Below are positions 18,041-26,780 of a DNA stretch of 64,000 nucleotides, piece after piece. The notes beneath the pieces were generated by a model that was not told the origin of the DNA, made no database searches, and saw only the letters and a program-made list of their open reading frames with translations. The translations under genes and the position numbers were made by a program. Origin of the DNA: Neorhodopirellula lusitana. GTDB taxonomy: Bacteria; Planctomycetota; Planctomycetia; Pirellulales; Pirellulaceae. Location: contig NZ_FXUG01000007.1 of NCBI RefSeq assembly GCF_900182915.1, positions 1 through 64,000 of the forward strand, given 5' to 3'. Position 1 is the stretch's first letter, and the number at the start of each line of letters is the position of its first letter.

Positions 18041-18749
18041 ATGGCTTGGTGAAACGAAGCAAGTAGTTTTCTTCAAACGCGGCAACCTTGACTTCATCGT
18101 TGAACTCGAAACCGGCGTCGACCACTTCGTCCCGAAACGTCTCCTTGTCAGCCCGTACATGGCCAATAAGCCAGTCCCGAGATTCGCCCGGAATTCGATT
18201 GAAGTCGATAATCACCAAATGCCCACCCGGTTTTAGCGCGCGGAAGATCGACGATAACGATTGCTGCGGACTTTCAAAGTGGTGGTAAGTATCGCAAATG
18301 AAAACCAGGTCGACGGATTCGGGTGGCAGACGAATCGAAACGTCCGTTCCTAAGACGGTGGTCAGATTTTCGATCCCGTCATCGGTCGCTCGTTTGGCAA
18401 TGTGCTGCAGGAAATTTGGCGAAATGTCGACGCTGTAAACCCATCCGTCCCAACCGGTCTTCTTGGCGAACAAGCGACTGTAAAACCCCGTGCCGGCACC
18501 CACGTCAGCGATCCGCTCGCCCGGTTTGATTCCACAGGCTTTCAACACTTCATCGCGAGCAGCATAGACCTCACGACTTTCGACCTCAAAACGTTCGAGC
18601 CACTCGTCGACGTCCAGTTCAGGGTTTTTGAAGTTGTCGTTAATGCCGTCTGGAACGACGGTTGTTTCGGGGGGCGCTTCTTGACACCAACCGGTGGCGT
18701 TAATCGCAATCGTGAGTGCACAAAACAAGATCACTGGGAAACGTTTCAT
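18039..18749 (-). CDS. Exported class I SAM-dependent methyltransferase
   Basis: The 236-residue protein has a Sec signal peptide (MKRFPVILFCALTIAINATG) and then a class I methyltransferase domain. It shows the SAM loop VGAGTGFYS near residues 82-90, SVDISPNFL (acidic ribose-binding residue), a TDVSIRLPPESVDLVFICDTYHH motif IV region and LKPGGHLVIIDF. A methyltransferase outside the cytoplasm is odd, as SAM is not expected there. Either the leader is retained as an anchor or the domain binds another ligand. AGGA upstream supports the start. It is the last gene of the large sulfur and respiration run, 72 bases after the second YeeE/YedE gene. Its stop lies in the dispersed repeat. Confidence 0.8.
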   Translation of the reverse strand: MKRFPVILFCALTIAINATGWCQEAPPETTVVPDGINDNFKNPELDVDEWLERFEVESREVYAARDEVLKACGIKPGERIADVGAGTGFYSRLFAKKTGWDGWVYSVDISPNFLQHIAKRATDDGIENLTTVLGTDVSIRLPPESVDLVFICDTYHHFESPQQSLSSIFRALKPGGHLVIIDFNRIPGESRDWLIGHVRADKETFRDEVVDAGFEFNDEVKVAAFEENYLLRFTKP

Positions 18750-18821
18750 CGAGAGGGTTCCTGGGTTAAGGTTTGGGTTTTGGGAAGAATCTCGTCTTTC
18801 AGATGATGGAAAACTGTGCCA

Positions 18822-19370
18822 CTAGCTGACGTCCAACGTTTTCTTGCGAGTGATTGCCACTGCTGCGATAGCCATGACAGTTAGTGCGATGATCCATATC
18901 CACGGCGATGTACCGGTCGCTTGCGGGAGCGTTATCTTGCCGGCATCACCCAGTGCTCCCACGAGTTTCAACATCGTCGGGTAGAAGGTGACGAAGATGC
19001 CGGCGCCAACGAACATTCCAAGCAGGCCAAAGTAAGCATCCTTGCGACCTTCGCCACAAGCGGCGACTCCTGTTCCTGGACAATAACCAAGCACCGCCAT
19101 GCCGATGCCAAACAACGCACCACCGACAAGGATGCCCGCCCAAATCAACGGCTTGATGTGAAGCGAGAACATCTCAGTCGGCAGCAAGGCGTAAATCCCG
19201 ATGGAACCAACGACGACGGCCGTCCCCATGATTTTGACAACGGTATAGTCACGGCCGAGAAACTGGCCAACGATGACTTCGTACTTCGCGACACGGCCTT
19301 TTTGCAACAGATAGCCAAAGACGATTCCCGTCCCCAAGCCCAGCGCGAGCTTCCAAGCTGGATCAAACAT
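18822..19370 (-). CDS. YeeE/YedE family sulfur transporter, second half
   Basis: The 182-residue membrane protein matches the YeeE/YedE (sulfur transport domain) family, which imports thiosulfate or related sulfur compounds. It shows an N-terminal helix with GFGYLL-like packing (GTGIVFGYLLQKGRV) and the characteristic GMAVLGYCPGTGVAACGEGRKDA motif, whose Cys residues are thought to pass the substrate. Five or six helices are predicted. It overlaps the first YeeE/YedE gene by eight bases, as in other bacteria where two half-size proteins form a pair. The likely role is import of a sulfur species for the oxidation pathway encoded upstream. Confidence 0.9.
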   Translation of the reverse strand: MFDPAWKLALGLGTGIVFGYLLQKGRVAKYEVIVGQFLGRDYTVVKIMGTAVVVGSIGIYALLPTEMFSLHIKPLIWAGILVGGALFGIGMAVLGYCPGTGVAACGEGRKDAYFGLLGMFVGAGIFVTFYPTMLKLVGALGDAGKITLPQATGTSPWIWIIALTVMAIAAVAITRKKTLDVS

Positions 19371-19896
19371 GGCTGTTTCCCTTTCGCCCCAACATCAAGA
19401 ACGAAGTAAGGATTCCGAACGAAAACGCGACAATCACAAACAACCAACTCGACGCGGCAAGCTGCAACGACCCGCTGATCCCATGACCGCTCGTGCAACC
19501 ACCGGCCAACCGCGCTCCCAACAACATTAACACCCCACCAGCGAAGGCACCAACAAACCGTTTGATGGGCGAGGGTCCGAATCGCTTCGCCCAGAGCGGG
19601 GGAACCGTTGCGGCACCACGATCGCCCGAGAGTTTCGAGCTAATCAACGCGCCGACGAAGACACCGACAACCAGCATCCAGCCCCAGTTCACTTTCGGCG
19701 TCTTAATTTCAAAGAAGCTATTCGTCTCGCTGAATTCAGGTGCGACCGCTCGTTCAGCAATCGCCACGGTGGTCTCAAACGCAGTCGAAATGCCTAAAGC
19801 ATGATCGGCGGAAAGAAAGGTAAACCAACTCAGCACTCCAATCGCCGCACCGACGGTATACGGGGACCAAGATTTCCTGGTCAAGAAATTGTTCAT
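19363..19896 (-). CDS. YeeE/YedE family sulfur transporter, first half
   Basis: ATG 19896 overlaps the RND stop (ATGA), and this start is preferred to the longer frame. The 177-residue protein has an N-terminal helix, a periplasmic loop, a second helix starting VNWGWMLVVGVFVGALI, and the family motif GARLAGGCTSGHGISGSLQLA with a conserved Cys. It pairs with the following gene. The position directly after the RND pump, with a four-base overlap, indicates joint translation. Expected partners are the rhodanese and dioxygenase proteins of the same cluster. Confidence 0.9.
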   Translation of the reverse strand: MNNFLTRKSWSPYTVGAAIGVLSWFTFLSADHALGISTAFETTVAIAERAVAPEFSETNSFFEIKTPKVNWGWMLVVGVFVGALISSKLSGDRGAATVPPLWAKRFGPSPIKRFVGAFAGGVLMLLGARLAGGCTSGHGISGSLQLAASSWLFVIVAFSFGILTSFLMLGRKGNSHV

Positions 19897-22800
19897 GCGA
19901 ATTCCTTTGGTGACGTGTTGCTCGGAGTGTTTGCGTTTCGGTAGAGAATCCAATAGGCGGCTGGGATAACGATCAACGTGAAAAAGGTAGATGTGACGAT
20001 CCCGAAAATGATGGCCCAGGCTAGCCCTGAGAACACGGGATCCAGTGTGATGACCCAGTTGGCAAGCAGCGTTGTTCCTGCGGTCAACAGGATCGGTCGC
20101 GTGCGCACAGCGACGCTGCGGATGATCGATTCACGCAGATCGTGACCCTCGGCTTGGGCCAAGTGAATGAAGTCGATTAGCACGACGGAGTTACGCACCA
20201 CGATCCCAGCCAACGCGATCATACCGATCATCGCAGTCGCCGTGATGAAAACAGGATTCGGATTTCCGCCGACAGGCACGTCCATGATCGCGTTGAGCAA
20301 CCAGAAGCCTGGCATGATGCCGATCATGGACAGTGGAATCGCTGACATGATGAGGACGGGCAACGTTCGGGAGCCGGTTTGAAACATCAACACGACGAAG
20401 ATGCCAAGCAAGGCTGCGGCAAAGGCCAGTCCCAGATCACGAAACACATCCAGAGTGATGTCCCATTCGCCTTCCCCAGCCCACTCGACGCGGTAACCGT
20501 CGGGAACGGACCAGGGAACATCGCCGCCGGGCGACAACCAAGATCGTTGGTTGAGCGGACGTGGCGTGAGTCCGACTTGTGAGCCGTCGGCGCTAGCCGC
20601 GGGTTTTGTCGAATCGGGGCTGTTCTCGGTGGAACCCGCGGCTAGCGCCGTCGGCTCAAGTCGATCCCACTCCACATCGACGATCGCGTCAGCGGGTGGT
20701 CGTCCAGCGACTTCCGCGTACACGTATACGACACGTTGCAAATTCTTGTGATAGATCGTCTTGTCCTCGATCGTCTCGCGGAACTTGCCCAACGCACCCA
20801 ACTGTACCACTTGGCCGCCGTCGCCTTGCACATATACCTCTTCCAAATCATCCAGCGCCGATCGGTTGGCTCGTGGAAGCCTCAATTCGATCCAGAGCGG
20901 TTCAACTTCATGCGGCAAGTGCAGCACCGTGGCCTTGTCTCCGCTCAAGACGGTCGCCACGGTGTCAGCAATCGTCTGGGTTGAAATCCCCGAGAGAGCC
21001 GCTTTGGGTTTGTCGGTTTCAAAGACGAACCGAACCTGGTCGTCCTCTGCACTCGTGTCCAAGTCGACGACACCTGGTTCGTACTCCAGTCGCTGTTTGA
21101 CCGTACGAGCGACACCGATTTGGGTTGCGTAGTTTCCCTCCGGCGGACCGTATACTTCTGCCGTGATCGTCGCCAGCACGGGCGGGCCGGGTGGTACCTC
21201 GACCAGCTTGATATTGGCGCCCATCGACTCGGCCAGCGCCGTGATCTCATCACGGATGCGAAGCAGAATCTCGTGGGACTGCTGCACGCGATGCTCTTTG
21301 GCGAGTAGATTCACGCGAATGTCGGCAACGTTGGTTCCCTCACGTAAGAAATAGTGGCGGACCAATCCGTTGAAGTCCATTGGCGACGACTTGCCAACAA
21401 TAATCTCGTAATCTTTCACTTCCGACAGACCGCCCAGGAATGCACCAAGGCGCCGTGAAACAACATCGGTGCGTTCCAGCGTCGTGCCTTCAGGCATATC
21501 GATAACCACTTGAAACTCGTTCTTATTGTCATACGGCAACATCTTCACAGGCACCCACCGCATCACCGGCGGGATCAATGCGATGAAGAACAACATGGCA
21601 ATGATGATCAGTACAGTCCATGCGGCGAGTCGCCCTTTCAAGATCGGTGACAAGACCCACCGCGACAGCCGATACAACGGTGTCTTGGTCAAGTCGTACG
21701 ATCCCTCGTTGCTTTCCGAGTGTCCGTCCGAGTTACTTAATTGCTTGAGCGAAACCATCGCTAACCACGGAGTAATCAGGAACGCCACGATCGTCGACAC
21801 GGTGACCGTCAGTGGAACGTTCAGTGCCATCGGTGCCATGTACGGCCCCATCATTCCGGTGATGAAGGCCAGTGGAAGGAAGCTGACGATGATCGCCAGT
21901 GTCGAAAGAATCAATGCGGGTCGAACTTCCTGGACGGCTCGCAACACCGACTTGCGAGGTGGGAACACCTTCATCGTGAAGTAGCGCGCGATGTTTTCGA
22001 CATCCGTGATCGGGTCGTCCACGAGCAACCCCAGCGAGAGAATCAACGCGAACATGGTGACTCGGTTGATGGAGTACCCCACCATCAAATTGATGAACAA
22101 TGTCAGGCTGTAGCAAACCGGTATGGCCAGCGTGATCACGAGCGCCGGTCGCCACCCCATCGTCAAGCCAATCAAACCGATGACCGTCAGGACGGCGACG
22201 ACAAGCCCTTCGATCAGTTCGTTGACTTTCTCATTGGCGGTTTCGCCGTAATCTCGCGTGATTCGGAAGTGAACTCCGTCTGGCAAATGCGTCGCCTTCA
22301 GTTCGTCAAGTTTCGCGTCCACCGCTTCGGCAAGATGAACGGCGTTTGCTCCTTTGCGTTTCGCCACCGAGATGTAAACGGCTGGATAGACACCATCCGA
22401 TGTAGCTGATGCTGGTTCAGCGGCACCGAATCCAATCCAGCTGTAACTGTTCGGTTCGGCTGGCCCGTCCACCACGGTCGCGATGTTCTTCAAATATACT
22501 GGGCGGCCACCCGAAACGTTGACCACAATTTCGTTCAGATCATCGACGCTGCGAATGAACGTACCTGTTTCGACGTTGAACTGAGTATTCTGTTGCTCGA
22601 AACTGCCGTTGCGTGCCGTGACGTTGCTGACTTGCAATGCCCTGGAAACCTGCAGCGGCGATGTTGCGTGGGCGGCAAGTCGCTGAGCATCCAGATTGAC
22701 GGTGATCCGGCGCGGCCGTCCGCCGACGAGTTCGACCCGATTCGTGTTCGGGATCGACTGCAGTTCATGTTGAACTTCTTCGGCGATACGTCGCAACTCG

Positions 22801-23303
22801 TGATCGCCGTATCGCTGCGTCTGGTCCGACCACAGCGTTGCAATCATGATCGGCACGTCGTCCACTTCGATCGGCTTGACAACCCACGACTTGACGACTG
22901 ACGGAATTTGATCGACTGAAGAATTGATCTTATTGTAGATCTTCACCAGCGAATCTTCGCGGTCTTCGCCGACGTAGAAACGCACCGTCACCACAGACTG
23001 TCCGGGCTGGGACATGGAATAGACGAACTCAACACCGTCGATTTGATACAGCAACTTCTCCAGCCGATCGGTCACCTGTCGTTCGACTTCTTCGGCGGAA
23101 AGTCCTGGAGCGGACGCGAACACGTCCGCCATCGGCACGACGATTTGTGGTTCTTCTTCGCGTGGTGTCAGCACCAGTGCCGCAGCACCCAACATCAATG
23201 AAACGATAATCAGCAGGATGGCCACATCCCCACGAAGAAAGACCTCGACGATACGGGTCATCAGTGGAACGCGTGTCTCTTCGACTTCAATGCGATTGGA
23301 CAT
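19893..23303 (-). CDS. RND-family efflux pump permease (AcrB-like)
   Basis: A 1136-residue RND permease. It has a first helix near residue 30, periplasmic porter segments, the helix 4 motif LSLGLLVDDPITDVENIARY with the acidic residues of proton relay, and a second half repeating the fold (GLAWAIIFGIVTSTFFTL at the end). An inserted stretch near residues 885-905 is coded by a palindromic repeat (20580-20658), absent from the expected fold. It overlaps the adaptor upstream by 17 bases and the YeeE/YedE gene downstream by four. No outer-membrane channel gene is in the cluster. The substrate is unknown; the context suggests a sulfur compound or copper. Confidence 0.95.
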   Translation of the reverse strand: MSNRIEVEETRVPLMTRIVEVFLRGDVAILLIIVSLMLGAAALVLTPREEEPQIVVPMADVFASAPGLSAEEVERQVTDRLEKLLYQIDGVEFVYSMSQPGQSVVTVRFYVGEDREDSLVKIYNKINSSVDQIPSVVKSWVVKPIEVDDVPIMIATLWSDQTQRYGDHELRRIAEEVQHELQSIPNTNRVELVGGRPRRITVNLDAQRLAAHATSPLQVSRALQVSNVTARNGSFEQQNTQFNVETGTFIRSVDDLNEIVVNVSGGRPVYLKNIATVVDGPAEPNSYSWIGFGAAEPASATSDGVYPAVYISVAKRKGANAVHLAEAVDAKLDELKATHLPDGVHFRITRDYGETANEKVNELIEGLVVAVLTVIGLIGLTMGWRPALVITLAIPVCYSLTLFINLMVGYSINRVTMFALILSLGLLVDDPITDVENIARYFTMKVFPPRKSVLRAVQEVRPALILSTLAIIVSFLPLAFITGMMGPYMAPMALNVPLTVTVSTIVAFLITPWLAMVSLKQLSNSDGHSESNEGSYDLTKTPLYRLSRWVLSPILKGRLAAWTVLIIIAMLFFIALIPPVMRWVPVKMLPYDNKNEFQVVIDMPEGTTLERTDVVSRRLGAFLGGLSEVKDYEIIVGKSSPMDFNGLVRHYFLREGTNVADIRVNLLAKEHRVQQSHEILLRIRDEITALAESMGANIKLVEVPPGPPVLATITAEVYGPPEGNYATQIGVARTVKQRLEYEPGVVDLDTSAEDDQVRFVFETDKPKAALSGISTQTIADTVATVLSGDKATVLHLPHEVEPLWIELRLPRANRSALDDLEEVYVQGDGGQVVQLGALGKFRETIEDKTIYHKNLQRVVYVYAEVAGRPPADAIVDVEWDRLEPTALAAGSTENSPDSTKPAASADGSQVGLTPRPLNQRSWLSPGGDVPWSVPDGYRVEWAGEGEWDITLDVFRDLGLAFAAALLGIFVVLMFQTGSRTLPVLIMSAIPLSMIGIMPGFWLLNAIMDVPVGGNPNPVFITATAMIGMIALAGIVVRNSVVLIDFIHLAQAEGHDLRESIIRSVAVRTRPILLTAGTTLLANWVITLDPVFSGLAWAIIFGIVTSTFFTLIVIPAAYWILYRNANTPSNTSPKEFA
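20580..20658. repeat. REP-like inverted repeat inside the RND gene
   Basis: Arms of 26 bases at 20580-20605 and 20633-20658 are inverted copies with one mismatch; both contain the core CGCTAGCCGCGGGTT or its complement. The loop is 27 bases. The element keeps the reading frame and encodes an Ala/Ser/Pro-rich linker in the pump. No second copy of this element was seen in the window. Confidence 0.85.
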
Positions 23304-24402
23304 CCGCAGCCTCCTTGCCGTGAATCAGCACTCGTTCGCCGGCTTCGACACCGCTGAGCACTTCTTGTCGCCCAGGAATCCCCAGCTGCCCAATTTTGAC
23401 GAGTCGTCGTTCGATGTTTCCATCGGGCAGTACCACATCGACAAACTCAAGCTGCCCGACCTCAATCAACGCATCCGTGTTCAGGCACAGGTGTCTGCGC
23501 TCTCCCGCCGGAATCAAAAGCCGTCCGAACATGCCTTCGTACAAATCGTCTGTCTTGGGCAGACTTGCCTTGACCAGAAACGAACGACTCGGCGCGTCAG
23601 CTTGCGGCACGATCTCATCCACGGTCGCGTTGTATTCTCGCTGGTGCGCGTCAACAAATACTTTCAGTTCGTCTCCCGGATGCAACTTGACGGCCAAATG
23701 TTCCATCACCGGTGCCTCCAGTCGCAACGATGTCGCATCGTAGAGAACCAAGATCGGCACGCCGGGCTGCGAGATGTCGCCGGGTTCGGCCAACCGATCG
23801 ACTATCCTTCCGCTCTTGGCCGCTTTGATGGTTGTGTACGACAGCATCACCTCGGATTCGGAAACCGCCTGGCGAGCACGAGCCTCATCGGCCAACGTAA
23901 CCTGAACGTCGCGAGAAGCGGTGTCAAACTCGGAACGTGACGCGGCGTTCTGTTTATTGAGCGTTTCGATTCTCGCAAATTGTTTTTCCGCCTGTTTCCG
24001 ATTTGCGATGGCCGCGTCGAGAGCCCGTTTAGCTTGGTCAAGTCGCGATTGGTATTCTTGGTCATCGAGGCGGATCAGGACTTGGCCTTTTTCAACCTGG
24101 TCACCTGCCACGACCGTAATGTCCTCGATGGTCGCCATGATTTTCGACGAGACCACCGTGCGGCTCGATGCCTTTAGCGTTCCAATGGCTTCTTCGATCG
24201 TCGACTTTTCGATTTCGTGAACCATATCGGTCGGCTGATCCGTGAGCCGATTGACATTTTGATCCGTACGCCCCGGCTGGACTTTGGCTTCAAAGACACC
24301 AGAAAGCCAACCAATCGTGACGACCAGAACGGCGAGTCCAGCGACCACCGTCAACACTCGAGTCACGCCGCCCATCCATTTGCCAAACTTCATTGACTTC
24401 AT
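23287..24402 (-). CDS. RND periplasmic adaptor (membrane fusion protein)
   Basis: The 371-residue protein is a HlyD/AcrA-type adaptor. An N-terminal anchor helix (LTVVAGLAVLVVTIGWLSG) is followed by a lipoyl half (SKIMATIEDITVVAGDQVEKGQVL), an alpha-helical hairpin rich in Ala/Gln/Arg, and the second lipoyl half (TTIKAAKSGRIVDRLAEPGDISQPG). Beta-barrel and membrane-proximal domains follow. It begins in an ATGA overlap with the small protein upstream and overlaps the RND gene by 17 bases, so the two are made together. The anchor replaces the usual lipid. The outer-membrane partner must be coded elsewhere. Confidence 0.93.
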   Translation of the reverse strand: MKSMKFGKWMGGVTRVLTVVAGLAVLVVTIGWLSGVFEAKVQPGRTDQNVNRLTDQPTDMVHEIEKSTIEEAIGTLKASSRTVVSSKIMATIEDITVVAGDQVEKGQVLIRLDDQEYQSRLDQAKRALDAAIANRKQAEKQFARIETLNKQNAASRSEFDTASRDVQVTLADEARARQAVSESEVMLSYTTIKAAKSGRIVDRLAEPGDISQPGVPILVLYDATSLRLEAPVMEHLAVKLHPGDELKVFVDAHQREYNATVDEIVPQADAPSRSFLVKASLPKTDDLYEGMFGRLLIPAGERRHLCLNTDALIEVGQLEFVDVVLPDGNIERRLVKIGQLGIPGRQEVLSGVEAGERVLIHGKEAADVQSH

Positions 24403-24626
24403 GATTGATCTTTCGTTTCCGAGTTTTTTGCGAACATCACGGACTCAATGCCCGGGATGAAGCGAATGGCGACTTGAATCATACTGTGATCGTTGCGGTC
24501 GGCTTCCGGACAAAATAGCGTGACCCGTCCGTCATGAATCTTTTGCAGGACACAAGCGTTGAAGCCGAGGCGTGTGAGCGTTCGCCGGACACGATCGGTT
24601 GGTGTGGGATCAGAGGTTGGGGACAT
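24399..24626 (-). CDS. Small BON-like domain protein
   Basis: ATG 24626 is used, although a TTG at 24659 would add 11 residues. The 75-residue product ends with a strand-helix-strand pattern, RVTLFCPEADRND then VAIRFIPGIESV, that recalls BON domains (Gly-x-Val-Leu/x and GV..V). It lies between the copper ATPase and the RND adaptor, overlapping the adaptor start by four bases. It could be a stand-alone periplasm-associated or metal-handling partner of either neighbour. The assignment to BON is weak, and a single Cys is present. Confidence 0.5.
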   Translation of the reverse strand: MSPTSDPTPTDRVRRTLTRLGFNACVLQKIHDGRVTLFCPEADRNDHSMIQVAIRFIPGIESVMFAKNSETKDQS

Positions 24627-24686
24627 TGCATTCACTCGTTCGGCTGACAGGGAACTCAATCGTGAATCGGTGTCGGTAACGTTTTT

Positions 24687-26780
24687 CTAACTTCCAGCTT
24701 CAACGGGCATGTTGATTTGAACTACCGCTGGCGGTGGCGTTGGCAATGCTTGCATCGTTTGAGTTGCTGACTTTTTGATTGCCACAGGTTCTAAGATCGC
24801 CTCGCTTTCCCAGTTCATGTCGGCAGCGTGCAGCACCACCGTCAGGCTTGATCCTAGCATGAGCAAAACGGCGACCACCGGATGCAACCATCCCGAGGCA
24901 GCAATCAGCATACCGATCGTGTTGTAAGTGATCGCGAAGTACAGTGCTCGACGTAATCGCGAGACACTGCGTCGGGCGATCGTGAGTGCACTCGCAACGT
25001 TCCGTAAATCATGCCCGTGCCAAACGATGTCTGATGCGTCTTGTGCGATCGCGGATCCATCAGCGACCGAAATGGACGCCGCAGCGTGGCTCATGGCCGA
25101 CGCATCGTTCACGCCATCGCCAATGAACAAAACACGGCGTCCCGAAGCGGAAAGCATGCCAACCTGTGCGGCTTTGTCTTCCGGTGACATTCCACCGATT
25201 GCGTCGGCAATGCCAAGTCGCTCAACACGCTGCCCATGGTCTCCTGAGAATACTTTGACCTCCACGCGAAGTTCACGTAGCTGTTCCAAACCATCGGCAA
25301 GCGTGTCAATCGTCGCTTCTTGTACCATTGCGGCAGCGATCAAGTCACCATCGACCCGGATGGCGATAGCTTGTTGTCCAGGTTGCCGGGCGTGTTCGAT
25401 CTCTTGCAAGAATACCTTGTCGCAACAGGGTCGATGCAGCCGACTGAGACGACCGACTTCGACCTCGTGTTTGGAGTCGCCGATTTGCACCATGCCTCGA
25501 ACGCCCACTGCGGGAATCGCTTGGCTGTCGAGCGTCGGATAAACCTTTCCGCTGGTGTCAAGAAACACGGTTGCAATCGGATGGTGTGAATGCAGTTCGA
25601 TCGACTTCGCCATTCCGAGTATCGTGTCGGTCGAGAATGGCTGCTCGCCATGGACGATCAACTGAGCCAATTCGGGTTTCAGTACTGTCAAGGTTCCCGT
25701 CTTATCAAACACAACGGTATCAATCGCGGCCAAGCGTTCGATTACATCGGCGCGTTGCACGACCATCGAGCGTGAAGCCAAACGGGAGAGCGTGACCCAG
25801 ATCGAAACCGGAGTCGCAAAGCCGAAAGCACATGGACAAGCAACCAGCAGCACCGACAAGGCAATCATCAAGGCTGCGGATGGCCCGATCGCAAAGCTCC
25901 AGACTGCAAAAGTCACCAACGCGGCGGTGGCCACCAGTGGCGTGAACCAGGTGGCAATCCGATCGGCTTGGGTTTGCCAACGACTGGGAGCTTTGCGAGC
26001 CGCATCAACGACCGATGTAACACGGTCAATCAATCGATCGTCGCCGGGCTTGGTGGCTTCGATTCGCAGCGGTGCATCAATTGAAACAGCGGACGCAAAA
26101 ACCTCGTCGCCAGGGGCAACGCTACGAACATGAGGCTCGCCCGTGATCGCCGCTTCTCGGACAAAAGCTTCGCCTTCTTGCACGACACCGTCGACCGGAA
26201 TCATCGTGCCGGCGGAAACGAGAACGAGATCGCCCGGTTTAACTTCAGCAACCACGCGTCCGCTAAGTTCTCCATCGTGGTTCACCACCCGACACCAGTG
26301 AGTCTTTGGCGACCATGCGTCCAAACTCGTCCATACCCTGCGTTGGGTCCGCCGTTTCACCCATGATCCAAGACAATAAATCACCAACAGGATGCTAAAC
26401 ACCTCAAAGTAGACTGATCCAGTGCCACGGACATAGCCAATTAGCGAAAACACCATCGCCCCAAAACAACCCAGCATGAATAGCAAGTCCACTGAGATCG
26501 CTTGACGGCGAAAGTTGGTGGCGAGGTTGCGAGCCAATTGCGGTGACAACAACAAGGCGACGAGGATCGAGGAAACGAGCAAACCCGTTTGAAAGATGCC
26601 TCGTGTCGTGTCGGACATATCGGAAACATTGACGACCAATGTCGCTAACGTGCTGTTGCCAGCGATAAAGCCAGCAATAATCAGTGCGATCACATCCGCA
26701 GATGCTCGACGGGACTCCTTTTGATCAAATTGTTCATTGGTTGATTCCGGGTTTTGAAGGTCCGAGCCACAGCAACTCAT
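24687..26780 (-). CDS. ccoI: Copper-translocating P1B-type ATPase, CcoI/FixI type
   Basis: The 697-residue ATPase has the P1B marks: LLVACPCAFGFATP (CPC ion site), DKTGTLT with the phosphorylated Asp, the HHPIA motif, and GDGVNDASAM. The context, overlapping the CcoP gene by four bases, assigns it to CcoI, which supplies copper to the cbb3 oxidase. The usual N-terminal heavy-metal domain is absent; only a CC pair at residues 3-4 remains before the first helix, so it is shorter than typical FixI. Eight membrane helices are predicted. It probably moves Cu(I) out of the cytoplasm. Confidence 0.9.
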   Translation of the reverse strand: MSCCGSDLQNPESTNEQFDQKESRRASADVIALIIAGFIAGNSTLATLVVNVSDMSDTTRGIFQTGLLVSSILVALLLSPQLARNLATNFRRQAISVDLLFMLGCFGAMVFSLIGYVRGTGSVYFEVFSILLVIYCLGSWVKRRTQRRVWTSLDAWSPKTHWCRVVNHDGELSGRVVAEVKPGDLVLVSAGTMIPVDGVVQEGEAFVREAAITGEPHVRSVAPGDEVFASAVSIDAPLRIEATKPGDDRLIDRVTSVVDAARKAPSRWQTQADRIATWFTPLVATAALVTFAVWSFAIGPSAALMIALSVLLVACPCAFGFATPVSIWVTLSRLASRSMVVQRADVIERLAAIDTVVFDKTGTLTVLKPELAQLIVHGEQPFSTDTILGMAKSIELHSHHPIATVFLDTSGKVYPTLDSQAIPAVGVRGMVQIGDSKHEVEVGRLSRLHRPCCDKVFLQEIEHARQPGQQAIAIRVDGDLIAAAMVQEATIDTLADGLEQLRELRVEVKVFSGDHGQRVERLGIADAIGGMSPEDKAAQVGMLSASGRRVLFIGDGVNDASAMSHAAASISVADGSAIAQDASDIVWHGHDLRNVASALTIARRSVSRLRRALYFAITYNTIGMLIAASGWLHPVVAVLLMLGSSLTVVLHAADMNWESEAILEPVAIKKSATQTMQALPTPPPAVVQINMPVEAGS

